NCBI RefSeq assembly: GCF_900078395.1
Contig: NZ_FKLA01000009.1
Location: forward strand, 1,130,614-1,194,613
DNA: 64,000 nt
Source: Anaerotruncus rubiinfantis
GTDB taxonomy: Bacteria > Bacillota > Clostridia > Oscillospirales > Ruminococcaceae
Direction of reading: 5' to 3'
The first letter of the stretch is position 1. Each line of letters starts with the position of its first letter. The translations under genes were made by a program, and so were the position numbers. The notes beneath the pieces are model-generated. The model saw nothing but the letters and a program-made list of their open reading frames with translations. It made no database searches and had not been told where the DNA came from. Positions 1-9,167 of this stretch are shown piece by piece.

Positions 1-1
1 A

Positions 2-1999
2 AAACAGCCCGAAAAGCAGGCGCAGCGCCGTAAAAAGAACAGTACGGCGGGCGTCTCTGCAGCCAATAAAGCGGAGCCCGCGAATAAACCTGCCGCGAAC
101 GCAGCTTTGCAGCAGAAAAAGAAATCCGCCAAGCCCAAACAGCCGTCGGCGGGAAAACAGCCCGAACGGCAGGCTGAGAAAAATCAGCAGCCGGAAAAGA
201 AACCGGAAGCTCCGAAACAGAACCGCCGCGGTGCAAAACCTGCACAGGCAAAAGCGCCGGTGCAGGAGACGGCGATCCAGGCCCCTGCGCCTGGCGGAAA
301 AAAGGGCAAAAAGGGTCAGAAAGGCGCGAAGGAGCAGCGCAAGCCCCCGGTACGGATCATCCCGCTCGGCGGTATGCTCGAGGTGGGCAAGAATATGACC
401 GCCTACGAATGCCAGGGGGATATGTTCCTGGTGGACTGCGGCATGACCTTTCCGGATGAGCAGATGCTCGGCGTCGACCTGGTGTTGCCGGACTTCAGCT
501 ACATCGCAAAGAACCGCGACCGGCTGCGCGGCGTGGTCATCACGCATGGGCATGAGGATCATATCGGCGCGCTGCCGTATTTCCTGAAGGAGTACAACGT
601 CCCGGTTTATGCCACCAAGCTGACCATCGGCCTGATCGAGAACAAGCTGCGGGAGCACGGGCTTTACGGCAAGGTCAAGCTGGTGCAGATCGCACCGCGC
701 GAGACGATCAAACTCGGCTGCATGGAAGTCGAGTTCATCCGGGTGAACCATTCGATCCCGGACGCGGTCGCGCTGGCTATCCACACCCCTGCCGGCGTGA
801 TTATTCAGACCGGCGACTTTAAAATTGATTACACCCCCATCATCGGGGATATTATCGACCTTGCGCGGTTTGGCGAACTCGGCAGCCACGGCGTGCTCGC
901 GCTGCTGTCCGATTCGACCAACGCCGAACGGCCGGGCTTTACCCCGACCGAACGCACCGTTGGCGAGAGCTTCGACAAGCTCTTCAAGCAGGCTGCCGAA
1001 AAACGGATCATCGTGGCGACCTTCTCCTCAAACGTCCACCGGATACAGCTCATCTGCGAGGCGGCCGCCAAACACGGGCGCAAGGTAGCGGTTTCCGGAC
1101 GCAGCATGGTCAATGTGGTTGCGACCGCGATCGAGTTGGGCTATCTGACCCCGCCCAAAGATGTCATGATCGACATCGATGACCTGAACCGGTACCGTCC
1201 GGACCAGGTTGTGATCATCACCACCGGAAGCCAGGGCGAGCCAATGAGCGCGCTTTCGCGTATGTCGACCAACGACCACCGCAAGGTGAGCGTCAGCCCG
1301 GGCGACTTCATCATCATCAGCGCCACCCCGATCCCCGGCAATGAAAAGACGGTTGGCCGCGTGGTCAATGAGCTGATGCGGCTGGGCGCGGATGTGATTT
1401 ATGAGCGGATGTACGAGGTACACGTTTCAGGCCATGCCTGCCAGGAGGAACTCAAGATCATGCTGGCGCTGACCCGTCCGAAGTTCTTCTTCCCGGTGCA
1501 CGGCGAATTCAAGCACCTCAAGCGGCACGCGAGCCTTGCGCTGGCAATGGGCATGGATTCCGACCATGTCTTTATCGGCGAAAACGGCAAGGTGTTCGAG
1601 TTGGACGGCGTATCGGTCAAATCCGACGAGACCGTTCCGTCCGGACGCGTGCTGGTCGACGGGCTCGGCGTGGGCGATGTCGGCAGTATCGTGCTGCGCG
1701 ACCGCAAGCATCTCGGCCAGGATGGGCTGATCGTCGTGGTGACCACCATCGACCAGCGCACCGGCGAGATCATTTCGGGCCCGGATATCGTTTCCCGCGG
1801 GTTCGTCTATGTGCGGGAGGCGGAGGATATGCTTTCCGAAGCGAAAAATATCGCGCGTCAGGCGCTTGAGGAATGCCGCAGAAACAATGTCCATGAGTGG
1901 GGCACCCTGAAAAACCAGGTGCGCGACGCGCTGTCCTCCTATTTCTACAGCCGCACCAAACGAAGTCCGATGATCCTGCCTGTGATCCAGGAAATCTAG
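2..1999 (+). CDS. rnj: Ribonuclease J (5' end outside window)
   Basis: RNase J is a metallo-beta-lactamase/beta-CASP exo- and endoribonuclease acting in mRNA decay and rRNA maturation. The reading frame is open to the first base of the window, so the start lies upstream; the TTG at 107 is only an internal codon. The first 117 or so visible residues are a low-complexity Lys/Gln/Pro/Ala stretch, followed by the catalytic core beginning near base 352 (IIPLGG). The zinc motif HGHEDH is at about bases 544-561, followed by the beta-CASP region and the RNase J C-terminal domain ending LPVIQEI. The stop is TAG. A bidirectional terminator follows. RNase J1 is normally about 555 residues, so the basic disordered extension is an addition. 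Whether this is the J1 or J2 paralogue cannot be told. Confidence 0.95.
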   Translation, partial: KQPEKQAQRRKKNSTAGVSAANKAEPANKPAANAALQQKKKSAKPKQPSAGKQPERQAEKNQQPEKKPEAPKQNRRGAKPAQAKAPVQETAIQAPAPGGKKGKKGQKGAKEQRKPPVRIIPLGGMLEVGKNMTAYECQGDMFLVDCGMTFPDEQMLGVDLVLPDFSYIAKNRDRLRGVVITHGHEDHIGALPYFLKEYNVPVYATKLTIGLIENKLREHGLYGKVKLVQIAPRETIKLGCMEVEFIRVNHSIPDAVALAIHTPAGVIIQTGDFKIDYTPIIGDIIDLARFGELGSHGVLALLSDSTNAERPGFTPTERTVGESFDKLFKQAAEKRIIVATFSSNVHRIQLICEAAAKHGRKVAVSGRSMVNVVATAIELGYLTPPKDVMIDIDDLNRYRPDQVVIITTGSQGEPMSALSRMSTNDHRKVSVSPGDFIIISATPIPGNEKTVGRVVNELMRLGADVIYERMYEVHVSGHACQEELKIMLALTRPKFFFPVHGEFKHLKRHASLALAMGMDSDHVFIGENGKVFELDGVSVKSDETVPSGRVLVDGLGVGDVGSIVLRDRKHLGQDGLIVVVTTIDQRTGEIISGPDIVSRGFVYVREAEDMLSEAKNIARQALEECRRNNVHEWGTLKNQVRDALSSYFYSRTKRSPMILPVIQEI

Positions 2000-2121
2000 G
2001 CGCATGTCATTTGCGGCGCCCGTTCGCCGCTGGCGAACGACCGCGCGATGCGCCTCATAGGGAAGGGCGGCCCGCCCTTCCCCATGGGCCCCATCCTTCC
2101 GGGGTTGGTGGGCCTGAATAG

Positions 2122-2165
2122 AGAAAACCACCGCCCGCGGTTCTGCCGCGGGCGGTGGTTTTCTT
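2122..2165. terminator. Bidirectional terminator between rnj and the GIY-YIG gene
   Basis: An 18-bp GC-rich stem (GAAAACCACCGCCCGCGG and its complement) around a TTCT loop is flanked by A-rich DNA on the left and TTCTTTT on the right. It can end transcription from both converging genes. Confidence 0.85.
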
Positions 2166-2507
2166 TTAATAGGAAAGGGCAGGGTCGAATTTTTCGGCCC
2201 AGAGTTCCCCAAGCGCTTCGAGATCGGCCTTGAATTCTTCCGGGGTTTGGTCCTCCTTTTGGGTGAGTTCCTCGATAACCTCAAAAACAAAGGCTTTTCC
2301 GCCAAAGCGGTTCCAATCCTTTTGTAGTTTCATACTGACGCAGGAACCGGTCATCTGAGAAAATTGAAACTGATTGCGGCTGCCTTCGAGATTGGTCACC
2401 GCCTGCAGCAGGTAGCGGCCGCTTTCTGTGTTGCGGATGACATAGACCCCGCCGGACAGCGGCCGCTGTTTGTAGGCGTTGATCAGGTCCTTTTTGTGGG
2501 AATCCAT
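2166..2507 (-). CDS. GIY-YIG nuclease-family small protein
   Basis: A 113-residue protein that resembles the short single-domain GIY-YIG-like proteins common in Clostridia. The region GGVYVIRNTESGRYLL (residues 19-34) corresponds to the GIY...YIG strands, but the second motif is degenerate (no clear YIG). A conserved-looking block with FSQMTGSC and LQKDW follows, and the C-terminus is acidic. The cellular role is not known, and nuclease activity is doubtful given the altered motif. It is the second gene of a two-gene minus-strand operon: its start codon overlaps the stop of the upstream DUF6530 gene by one base (2507), so translation is probably coupled. It converges on rnj and shares its terminator. 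Confidence 0.7.
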   Translation of the reverse strand: MDSHKKDLINAYKQRPLSGGVYVIRNTESGRYLLQAVTNLEGSRNQFQFSQMTGSCVSMKLQKDWNRFGGKAFVFEVIEELTQKEDQTPEEFKADLEALGELWAEKFDPALSY

Positions 2508-2989
2508 CAGTAATTCAGCTCCTTTAAAATACGCGCGAGGACCGCGAGACGTTCCCCAAGCAGTTCGTCGTCCTGGGCGAGCGCCTGGGAAAAAAGTTTC
2601 ATGTCCTCGTCGATCATGGGATTTTCAGTGCAGACCGAAACGGTCATGGCGTCACCCTGCAGCCCGACCCGGTCGATGACAGGCTTTTCGGGATCGTAGC
2701 CCTTGGGAAAACGGTAGCTCTCCTCCCGGAAGAAAAGCCTGGCGCGGCAGATGAGGATGGCAAGATCGACGACCCGATGCAGCGGCAGCTCCTCCGACTG
2801 GCGGGACCATTTCTCGCCGGTATAGCGCCAGACCTTGGCGGAGATGTCAAGTTTGCCGCGGTCGTTCCATTGGGCAAGGCCGAGGGAAAGCCCTTTGGCA
2901 TCGGAATGATAGGCGCTGCGGCCATCGATCTGCTCATAATCCTCCGCGACAATGACCGGCTTGTGTTTCAGTGTGGTTGGGATATTCAT
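2507..2989 (-). CDS. DUF6530-type conserved protein
   Basis: A 160-residue soluble protein that I recognise as similar to the DUF6530 family (opening MNIPTTLKHKPVIV, then SLGLAQWNDRGK and DRVGLQGDAMTV). The family has no known function. No membrane segment, signal peptide or catalytic motif is evident. A clear Shine-Dalgarno (AGGAGAG) precedes the ATG. It is the first gene of a two-gene unit with the GIY-YIG gene and has its own strong promoter with an 8-bp direct-repeat array over the transcription start. The pairing with a GIY-YIG protein is a genomic association only. Confidence 0.7.
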   Translation of the reverse strand: MNIPTTLKHKPVIVAEDYEQIDGRSAYHSDAKGLSLGLAQWNDRGKLDISAKVWRYTGEKWSRQSEELPLHRVVDLAILICRARLFFREESYRFPKGYDPEKPVIDRVGLQGDAMTVSVCTENPMIDEDMKLFSQALAQDDELLGERLAVLARILKELNY

Positions 2990-3001
2990 AAGGGCTCTCC
3001 T

Positions 3002-3033
3002 TTAGTAAATTAGTAAAATAGTAATTTAGTAGT
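3002..3033. repeat. Four tandem 8-bp iterons at the DUF6530 promoter
   Basis: Four consecutive 8-mers read TTAGTAAA, TTAGTAAA, ATAGTAAT and TTAGTAGT on the plus strand. They fall on the predicted minus-strand transcription start and leader, which is the expected place for a repressor binding array. Confidence 0.6.
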
Positions 3034-3037
3034 TACA

Positions 3038-3066
3038 AGTGTAGCGGAATGGGACGGGATTGTCAA
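3038..3066 (-). promoter_or_regulatory. Sigma-A promoter of the DUF6530/GIY-YIG operon
   Basis: On the minus strand TTGACA (3066-3061) and TACACT (3043-3038) are separated by exactly 17 bases. The predicted start lies about base 3031, inside the 8-bp repeat array. Confidence 0.7.
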
Positions 3067-3104
3067 GGTTTTCGCCGCATTTTCGCCGCAAAAGATTCTA
3101 AAGA

Positions 3105-3133
3105 TTGCAACCAAAAGAGGATCGTGATATAAT
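3105..3133 (+). promoter_or_regulatory. Promoter of gdpP
   Basis: TTGCAA (3105-3110) and TATAAT (3128-3133) are 17 bases apart. A TG dinucleotide one base before the -10 gives the extended form. It reads toward gdpP with a leader of roughly 90 bases. Confidence 0.7.
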
Positions 3134-3230
3134 AAGCAGGATAATAGGGTTCATAGGTCTTTGCGGGCCTTTCCCGCAGGATGGCGGCCTTTCCCACTTT
3201 GATCGACATTGTGATGAATGAGGTTTCACT

Positions 3231-5207
3231 GTGAAAAAGAACGTAAATTTGTTCCGGCCGATTTTGTATATCGTGACTGGATGCTGCGTGGCAATGACGC
3301 TGGCGTCGCTGTTTTTCAGCCTGCCGCTGTTTTACATCTGCCTTGGCGTGACACTGGTCTGCACCGGGCTGATCCTCTGGCAGCTGTATGTGATCCGCAG
3401 GTATATCAACACCTTCCTCATCGAGATGGGCCGCGCGCTGACGACCGTCCAGCAGGACGCGCTGCTCGCGTTCCCAATCCCGGTGTTTGTCTGCAACGGG
3501 GAAGGAGAGATCCTCTGGTGCAACCGGCTCGCGCAGAACCATGTCCTGGAGGACGAAAACGTCTATGCAAAGAGCATCCAGTCGGTCGCGCCCGGCCTGG
3601 ACGTCACCCGCAAATGCCCGGAAAAAGGGCATGAGGTCGTCTACAAGGGCCGCAGCTATGTGGCGTACAATGTGCGCGCCGTCAGCCGGGACAGCGAACT
3701 TTATATGGTGTATTTCTTTGAAAATACCGAGCTGCGGCGGTATGCGGACGAATATTTCGAGACGCGGCCTTCGGTGATGATCCTGCTTGTTGACAACTAT
3801 GAAGAGCTTTCTCAGAACCTCAAGGACAATGAACGCACCCGCGTCATGGGGCAGATTGAATATGTCGTGAGCAAGTTCTTGACCGAGAGCGGCGCTTTGA
3901 TGCTGCGCACCGAGCGCGACCGCTTTCTTGCGGTGATCGAGGAGCGCAACCTGCAGGGGATCATCTCCGCGCGGTTCGCGCTGCTCGAGCAGGTGCGCAA
4001 TATCCAAATCGAGGGAAGCGTTGCCGCTACCCTTTCGATCGGCGTGGGGCGCGACGCGGCGAATCTTTCGGAAAGCGAACAGTTCGCGCGGCAGGCGCTC
4101 GATATGGCGCTCGGGCGCGGCGGCGACCAGGCCGCTGTGCGCAGCGCGTCGGGATATGAATTTTTTGGCGGCGTGTCGAGCGGCGTGGAGAAGCGCACCA
4201 AGGTCAAGACCCGGATCGTCGCCACCGCGCTGGCGGAACTCATAGGCGGCAGTGACAATGTGATCGTCATGGGGCACAGGCTTTCGGATCTCGACTGTTT
4301 CGGCGCCTCGGTGGGGATTGCGAAAGCCGCGAAACTGATGGGTAAGGACGCTTATATCTGCATCCGGCGCAATGCGAATCTGGTCGATCCGCTTTTCGGC
4401 AAGCTCGAGGAAAACGGATATACAAATGTCTTTATTGAACCGGAAACAGCGCTTTCACTCGTCACCAAAAAGACGCTGCTCATCATCTGCGATACCCATA
4501 TTAAACAGTTTCTGGAGTCAAGCGACGTTTATGAGGCCTGCAAAACGGTCGTCGTCATCGACCACCATCGCAAGATGGTCGGCCACATCGACAACGCCGT
4601 GATCTTTTACCATGAACCATATGCTTCCTCCGCGTCCGAAATGGTCACCGAGCTGGTGCAGTATTTCGGAGAGAAATTCCGTCTGGGACGCATGGAAGCG
4701 GAAGCGCTTTTGGCGGGCATCATGCTCGATACCAAAAACTTTGTCATCAAGACCGGCGTGCGCACCTTTGAAGCCGCGGCCTACCTGCGCAAGATCGGCG
4801 CAGACACGGTGGAGGTGCGGCGGCTGTTTGCCAGCCCGATGCAGTCGTATCAGCGCAAAGCGAAGCTGGTGGCCAACGCGCAGATTTATAAGGGATGCGC
4901 CATTGCCGTTTCGACCGATCACGGCGACGCGGAGGACATCCAGGTGACGGCGGCGCAGGCGGCGGACGAACTGCTCAATATCACCGGTGTGCAGGCTTCG
5001 TTCCTGGTGTTTGAGCTGAACGGCGGGATTTCCTTCTCAGCGCGCAGCATGGGCCAGATCAATGTGCAGATCATTATGGAAAAACTTGGCGGCGGCGGGC
5101 ACCTCACGATGGCCGGCGCGCAGATGACCGGGATCGGCGCCGAAAAGGCGAAGGAGCTGCTTGTCGGCGCGATCGACGCCTATTTCGAGGAAAACTCCCG
5201 CAAATAA
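3231..5207 (+). CDS. gdpP: c-di-AMP phosphodiesterase GdpP
   Basis: GdpP hydrolyses the second messenger cyclic di-AMP to pApA and so affects cell-wall and potassium homeostasis. The 658-residue protein has the family layout: two N-terminal membrane helices (about 11-52), a PAS-like segment (about 75-160), a degenerate GGDEF domain (about 170-300), a DHH phosphoesterase domain with MGHRLSDLD and DHH at residues 444-446, and a DHHA1 domain with GGGGH. The start is GTG, preceded at a good distance by ATGAGG. It heads the familiar gdpP-rplI-dnaB block of Bacillota. The length is normal and no motif is missing. Confidence 0.95.
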   Translation: MKKNVNLFRPILYIVTGCCVAMTLASLFFSLPLFYICLGVTLVCTGLILWQLYVIRRYINTFLIEMGRALTTVQQDALLAFPIPVFVCNGEGEILWCNRLAQNHVLEDENVYAKSIQSVAPGLDVTRKCPEKGHEVVYKGRSYVAYNVRAVSRDSELYMVYFFENTELRRYADEYFETRPSVMILLVDNYEELSQNLKDNERTRVMGQIEYVVSKFLTESGALMLRTERDRFLAVIEERNLQGIISARFALLEQVRNIQIEGSVAATLSIGVGRDAANLSESEQFARQALDMALGRGGDQAAVRSASGYEFFGGVSSGVEKRTKVKTRIVATALAELIGGSDNVIVMGHRLSDLDCFGASVGIAKAAKLMGKDAYICIRRNANLVDPLFGKLEENGYTNVFIEPETALSLVTKKTLLIICDTHIKQFLESSDVYEACKTVVVIDHHRKMVGHIDNAVIFYHEPYASSASEMVTELVQYFGEKFRLGRMEAEALLAGIMLDTKNFVIKTGVRTFEAAAYLRKIGADTVEVRRLFASPMQSYQRKAKLVANAQIYKGCAIAVSTDHGDAEDIQVTAAQAADELLNITGVQASFLVFELNGGISFSARSMGQINVQIIMEKLGGGGHLTMAGAQMTGIGAEKAKELLVGAIDAYFEENSRK

Positions 5208-5290
5208 GAGCGTTTTTGCCGCGGTTTGCCTTTGGGCGCTTTACGGAGCGTGCAATCCGGGCTTGTGCCGTTTTCGGCGTATGATTTCTT

Positions 5291-5329
5291 TGCTTCTTTC
5301 TTTTTTACAAGAGAAAAAAGAAAGAAGCA
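5291..5329. repeat. Stem-loop upstream of rplI
   Basis: A 16-bp inverted repeat (TGCTTCTTTCTTTTTT and complement) surrounds a 7-base loop in the 164-base gap between gdpP and rplI. No U-run follows, so it is probably a leader or processing hairpin and not a simple terminator. Confidence 0.5.
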
Positions 5330-5371
5330 GCTTTGGCAACACGAATTTTTAAGATAGAAGGAGAATGTAAC

Positions 5372-5821
5372 ATGAAAGTCATCCTCAAACAGGACGTTAA
5401 GGGCAGCGGCAAAAAAGGCGAGCTGCTCAATGTTTCGGACGGGTACGCCCGCAACTTTCTGATTCCGCGCGGGCTTGCGATTGAAGCGAACGCGCAGGCC
5501 ATGAATGAATTCAATTCCAAGCAGGCGGCCGCCGCCCACAAGATCGAGGTGGAAAAACAGGCCGCGGCGGATCTGGCGAAGCGCCTTGAAGGCAAGACGG
5601 TCAAGCTGACCGCGAAAGCGGGCGCGAATGGCAAACTGTTCGGCTCGGTCACCTCGAAGGAGATCGCGGAGGAGGTCAAAAAGCAGTTCGGCGCGGATGT
5701 CGATAAACGCAAGATTGTGCTCGAAGGCGATATCAAGGCGTTCGGCAGCTATACGGCGCAGCTTAAGCTTTATCCAAGCATCACCGCGAGTATGTATGTG
5801 GTCGTGGGAGAAGCGGACTAA
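5372..5821 (+). CDS. rplI: 50S ribosomal protein L9
   Basis: L9 binds 23S rRNA near the L1 stalk and helps keep frame. The 149-residue product opens [19 protein letters not shown] and contains the L9 signature [13 protein letters not shown], followed by the long connecting helix (Ala/Lys/Glu-rich, about 45-75) and the C-terminal domain. The ATG at 5372 follows AGAAGGAG by nine bases; an in-frame upstream start at 5333 has no ribosome site and would add 13 non-family residues. The stop directly abuts the dnaB start, so the two genes are co-translated. The length is standard. Confidence 0.97.
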   Translation: MKVILKQDVKGSGKKGELLNVSDGYARNFLIPRGLAIEANAQAMNEFNSKQAAAAHKIEVEKQAAADLAKRLEGKTVKLTAKAGANGKLFGSVTSKEIAEEVKKQFGADVDKRKIVLEGDIKAFGSYTAQLKLYPSITASMYVVVGEAD

Positions 5822-7204
5822 GTGAAAGAACGAAACGGAAGGGGTGTGCGGGCATTGGCAGATTTCGACGGGCAGTACGCCCAGCAGATGCCCTACAGCC
5901 TCGAAGCGGAGCAAAGCGTGCTCGGCGCGGTGCTGATCGACGCTTCCTGCTTCCCGGTCGTGCTCGAAAACCTGCGTTCGGAGGCGTTCTACCGCCCGCA
6001 GCACCAGCAGATATTTGAAGTGATGGCCGCCATGTTTAACGGTAGCCGCACGATGGACTTCATCACCGTCCTTGACGCGGTCAAAGGGGAGAACATCTTT
6101 GAGACCGATGAGGACGCCAAAATCTATCTGACCAACCTCGCGCAGGTGGTGCCTTCGGCGGCGAACGTCGAGGCATACTGCCGGATCGTGCGCGAAAAAT
6201 ATTACGTCCGAAGGCTGATCACTGCTTCGCAGGAGATCATCGGAATGGCGCAGGAAAGCCAGGCTGAATCGGACGTGCTGCTCGACTCAGCCGAACAGAA
6301 TATCTTTGAAATCCGCCAGGGGCGCAGTTCGGGCGCGTTAAAGCATATCCGGACGGCGATCACCGAAACCTATGAAACGCTCCAGCACCTGTCCGGGGAG
6401 GACCGGGACAAGTATAAGGGCATTTCGACCGGCTACCCGGCGCTCGACCATGTTATCACCGGGCTCAACCGCACCGACCTGATCCTGGTCGCCGCGCGCC
6501 CCGGCATGGGAAAGACCTCGTTTGCGCTGAACATTGCGGAAAGCGTGGCGGTCAAGTCCGGCAAGACGGTCGCAATCTTTTCACTCGAAATGAGCAACGA
6601 ACAGCTCGCGCAGCGGCTGCTTTCCTCCCAGGCGTCGATCGAGGGCAAATGCCTGCGCACCGGCGAGCTCACGGGGGACGACTGGGTGCGAATCGCAATG
6701 GCGTCCCAGGTGCTCTCGAAAGCGGAGATCTATATGGACGATACGCCGGGCATCACGGTGGGCGAGATGAAAGCGAAGCTCAGAAGGCTGCGCAAAGTTG
6801 ACCTTGTGATCATCGACTACCTGCAGCTGATGTCCTCCGGCCGCCGGATCGACAACCGCGTGCAGGAAGTCTCGGAGATCACCCGAAACCTCAAGATCAT
6901 GGCAAAGGAGATGAACGTTCCGCTCATCACCCTTTCGCAGCTTTCCCGTGGTCCGGAATCCCGCGCCGGCCATAAGCCGATGCTTTCCGACCTGCGTGAA
7001 TCCGGTTCGATCGAACAGGATGCGGACATCGTTCTGCTGCTCTACCGCGAGGACTATTACGAGCGGGAAGAGGCGGAGGAGCGCAACGTGGTTGATGTCG
7101 ATGTGGCGAAAAACCGTCACGGTGAAGTCGGCACGGTCAAGCTTGGCTGGGACAACCGCTACACAAGATTTACCAATTTGGAGTTATCGCGTGATGAACC
7201 GTAA
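5822..7204 (+). CDS. dnaB: Replicative DNA helicase
   Basis: The hexameric 5'-3' helicase of the replication fork. The 460-residue protein has the DnaB N-terminal primase-interacting domain (about 22-125), a linker, and a RecA-type ATPase with Walker A ARPGMGKT (225-232), Walker B VIIDYLQLM, and the DnaB motifs QLSRGPESR and SGSIEQDAD. The start is GTG immediately after the rplI stop codon. The 3' end overlaps the start of tilS by 11 bases. No intein is present; the ATPase core is contiguous. Confidence 0.96.
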   Translation: MKERNGRGVRALADFDGQYAQQMPYSLEAEQSVLGAVLIDASCFPVVLENLRSEAFYRPQHQQIFEVMAAMFNGSRTMDFITVLDAVKGENIFETDEDAKIYLTNLAQVVPSAANVEAYCRIVREKYYVRRLITASQEIIGMAQESQAESDVLLDSAEQNIFEIRQGRSSGALKHIRTAITETYETLQHLSGEDRDKYKGISTGYPALDHVITGLNRTDLILVAARPGMGKTSFALNIAESVAVKSGKTVAIFSLEMSNEQLAQRLLSSQASIEGKCLRTGELTGDDWVRIAMASQVLSKAEIYMDDTPGITVGEMKAKLRRLRKVDLVIIDYLQLMSSGRRIDNRVQEVSEITRNLKIMAKEMNVPLITLSQLSRGPESRAGHKPMLSDLRESGSIEQDADIVLLLYREDYYEREEAEERNVVDVDVAKNRHGEVGTVKLGWDNRYTRFTNLELSRDEP

Positions 7205-8585
7205 GGCGAGAGCCACAATTGAACAGTTCGCAATGCTCAGGCAGGGTGACACGGTGATTGCAGCCGTTTCGGGCGGCGCGGATTCGGTCGCCCTGCTCGA
7301 TTTTTTGTGTTCGCTTGCCGGCCTTTCGCTGACTGTCCGCGCCTGTCATCTGAACCACTGTCTGCGTGGGGAGGAAAGCGACCGGGATGAACAGCTCGTG
7401 CGTACCATGTGCCAGGAATACGGCGTGCCGCTCGATGTGAAGCGGGTGGAGATCCGCCCGCTCGCGGGCAAACGCGGCACCTCGATTGAAGAGACGGCGC
7501 GCGATGAGCGCTACGCCTTTTTTGCCGCGCTGCAGAAGCAGCACGGAGGCAGGGTTGCCACCGCCCACACCCTTTCGGACACAGCCGAAACGGTGCTGCT
7601 GAACCTCGCGCGCGGCACCGGAATTGCCGGGCTCGCGGGCATCCCGCCGGTGCGGGATTACCTTATCCGGCCGCTCATCGCGTGTTCGCGGGCGGAGATC
7701 GAACAGTATTGCTATGACCATGGGCTCTGCTTTGTGACCGATTCGACCAACCTCTCCTGTGACTACACCCGAAACCACATCCGCCAAAACGTTCTTCCGC
7801 AGCTCAACCGGGTGAACCCGGCGGCGCTCACGGCGATCGGCCGGATGACCGACGCGCTGCGGCAGGACGCCGATTATCTGGCCGGCCAGGCGAGAGAGGA
7901 GCGGGAACGTCTCGCAAAGGAAGGCGGGATTGACGCTTTGGCGCTTGCCGCGCGGCATCCCGCGATTCGTTCGCGGGTGATCGCGGACCTGCTCGCGGCA
8001 AATGGGATCGAGCGGAGCGCGGAACGCATTGCGCTTATAGAAGGGATGCTTGGCGGCAAAAGCAAATCGGTTCTGCAGGTCGGTCGGGGCGATTATGTGA
8101 CGGTGCAAAGGGGCATACTGCGTCTGGAACGCCGGGAACGGCACCGGGTCGGGCCGCTTAAAGCCTGTCAATTCCAAAAGGAAGCGCTCGATGGGCTGCG
8201 CGTACCGCTCGGCTGTGGGAAAACGATAGAATTTTCCCGCATAAACTGTGCAGATTATGAAATTTTTGAGAACAATACCGAATCGGTCTTAAAAAACGCG
8301 GTGGATTATGATAAAATAAAAACTGATATTTTTTTGCGCTCCCGCGCGCCCGGCGACCGGATCCGGCCAGTGGGGCGGGGATGTTCAAAACCGCTCCGAA
8401 AGCTGATGAACGAGCTTATGCTCGCAGGCCGTGAGAGCTTGTGTGTCATCGCGGACAGCGGAGGCGTGCTTTTCTGTGAGGGAATCGGCGCGGACGAACG
8501 GGTCAAAATTGACGGCGGGACCAAAACGGTGCTGACTTTTGCCATCAGTACCGAAACGACGGAGGGAAGCGGCAATGAAGGATGA
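7194..8585 (+). CDS. tilS: tRNA(Ile)-lysidine synthase
   Basis: TilS uses ATP and lysine to convert C34 of the CAU-anticodon tRNA(Ile) to lysidine so that it reads AUA. The 463-residue protein carries the PP-loop SGGADS (residues 26-31), the N-type ATPase core with [19 protein letters not shown], and the C-terminal substrate-binding domain. The frame is open far upstream, but that part is the shadow of dnaB. ATG 7194 (or the GTG just before it) is the family start, overlapping the dnaB 3' end. It is followed by hpt with an 11-base overlap, the usual Bacillota order tilS-hpt-ftsH. Confidence 0.94.
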   Translation: MNRKARATIEQFAMLRQGDTVIAAVSGGADSVALLDFLCSLAGLSLTVRACHLNHCLRGEESDRDEQLVRTMCQEYGVPLDVKRVEIRPLAGKRGTSIEETARDERYAFFAALQKQHGGRVATAHTLSDTAETVLLNLARGTGIAGLAGIPPVRDYLIRPLIACSRAEIEQYCYDHGLCFVTDSTNLSCDYTRNHIRQNVLPQLNRVNPAALTAIGRMTDALRQDADYLAGQAREERERLAKEGGIDALALAARHPAIRSRVIADLLAANGIERSAERIALIEGMLGGKSKSVLQVGRGDYVTVQRGILRLERRERHRVGPLKACQFQKEALDGLRVPLGCGKTIEFSRINCADYEIFENNTESVLKNAVDYDKIKTDIFLRSRAPGDRIRPVGRGCSKPLRKLMNELMLAGRESLCVIADSGGVLFCEGIGADERVKIDGGTKTVLTFAISTETTEGSGNEG

Positions 8586-9114
8586 TATTTTAAAGGTCCT
8601 CATCAGCGAAGAGGAACTGCGGCGGAAGGTCCAGGAGCTTGGAAAACAGATCAGCGAGGACTACAAGGGGAAAAACCTCCTGGTTCTTGGCGTGCTCAAG
8701 GGTTCGTTTATATTTATGGCCGACCTGATCCGCGCGATCGACATTCCGCTCGAAGTGGAATTTATGGCGGTATCGAGCTACCACAGCGGGGTAAAAACCT
8801 CGGGAGTGGTTAAGATAATCAAGGATATTGACATCAATCCCCAGAATGTGAATATCCTGATTGTGGAGGATATCCTCGACAGCGGGCTTACGCTGAGCTA
8901 TCTCAAAGGGCTGTTTTTGCAGCGCGGCGCGACCAACATCAAAATTGCGACCCTGCTTGACAAACCTTCCCGCCGCGCGGCGGATATCTTCGCCGACTAC
9001 AAGGGCTTCGAGGTGCCGGACGCGTTTGTTGTGGGCTACGGCCTCGACTACGCGGAAAAGTACCGTAACCTGCCGTATGTCGGCGTGCTCAAACCGGAAG
9101 TTTACGGCGAATAA
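8575..9114 (+). CDS. hpt: Hypoxanthine phosphoribosyltransferase
   Basis: This purine salvage enzyme makes IMP or GMP from hypoxanthine or guanine and PRPP. The 179-residue protein has the PRPP loop [11 protein letters not shown] (97-107), the flexible-loop residues SSYHSG, and the family C-terminus with [18 protein letters not shown]. The chosen ATG at 8575 follows GGAGGGAAG; an in-frame upstream start lies inside tilS and lacks a ribosome site. Its reading frame starts inside the tilS 3' end, so expression is likely coupled. Confidence 0.95.
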   Translation: MKDDILKVLISEEELRRKVQELGKQISEDYKGKNLLVLGVLKGSFIFMADLIRAIDIPLEVEFMAVSSYHSGVKTSGVVKIIKDIDINPQNVNILIVEDILDSGLTLSYLKGLFLQRGATNIKIATLLDKPSRRAADIFADYKGFEVPDAFVVGYGLDYAEKYRNLPYVGVLKPEVYGE

Positions 9115-9167
9115 GCCGCATGCTATAGAAGAATCATGATACGCAAAATGACAGGAGTGAACCACGA

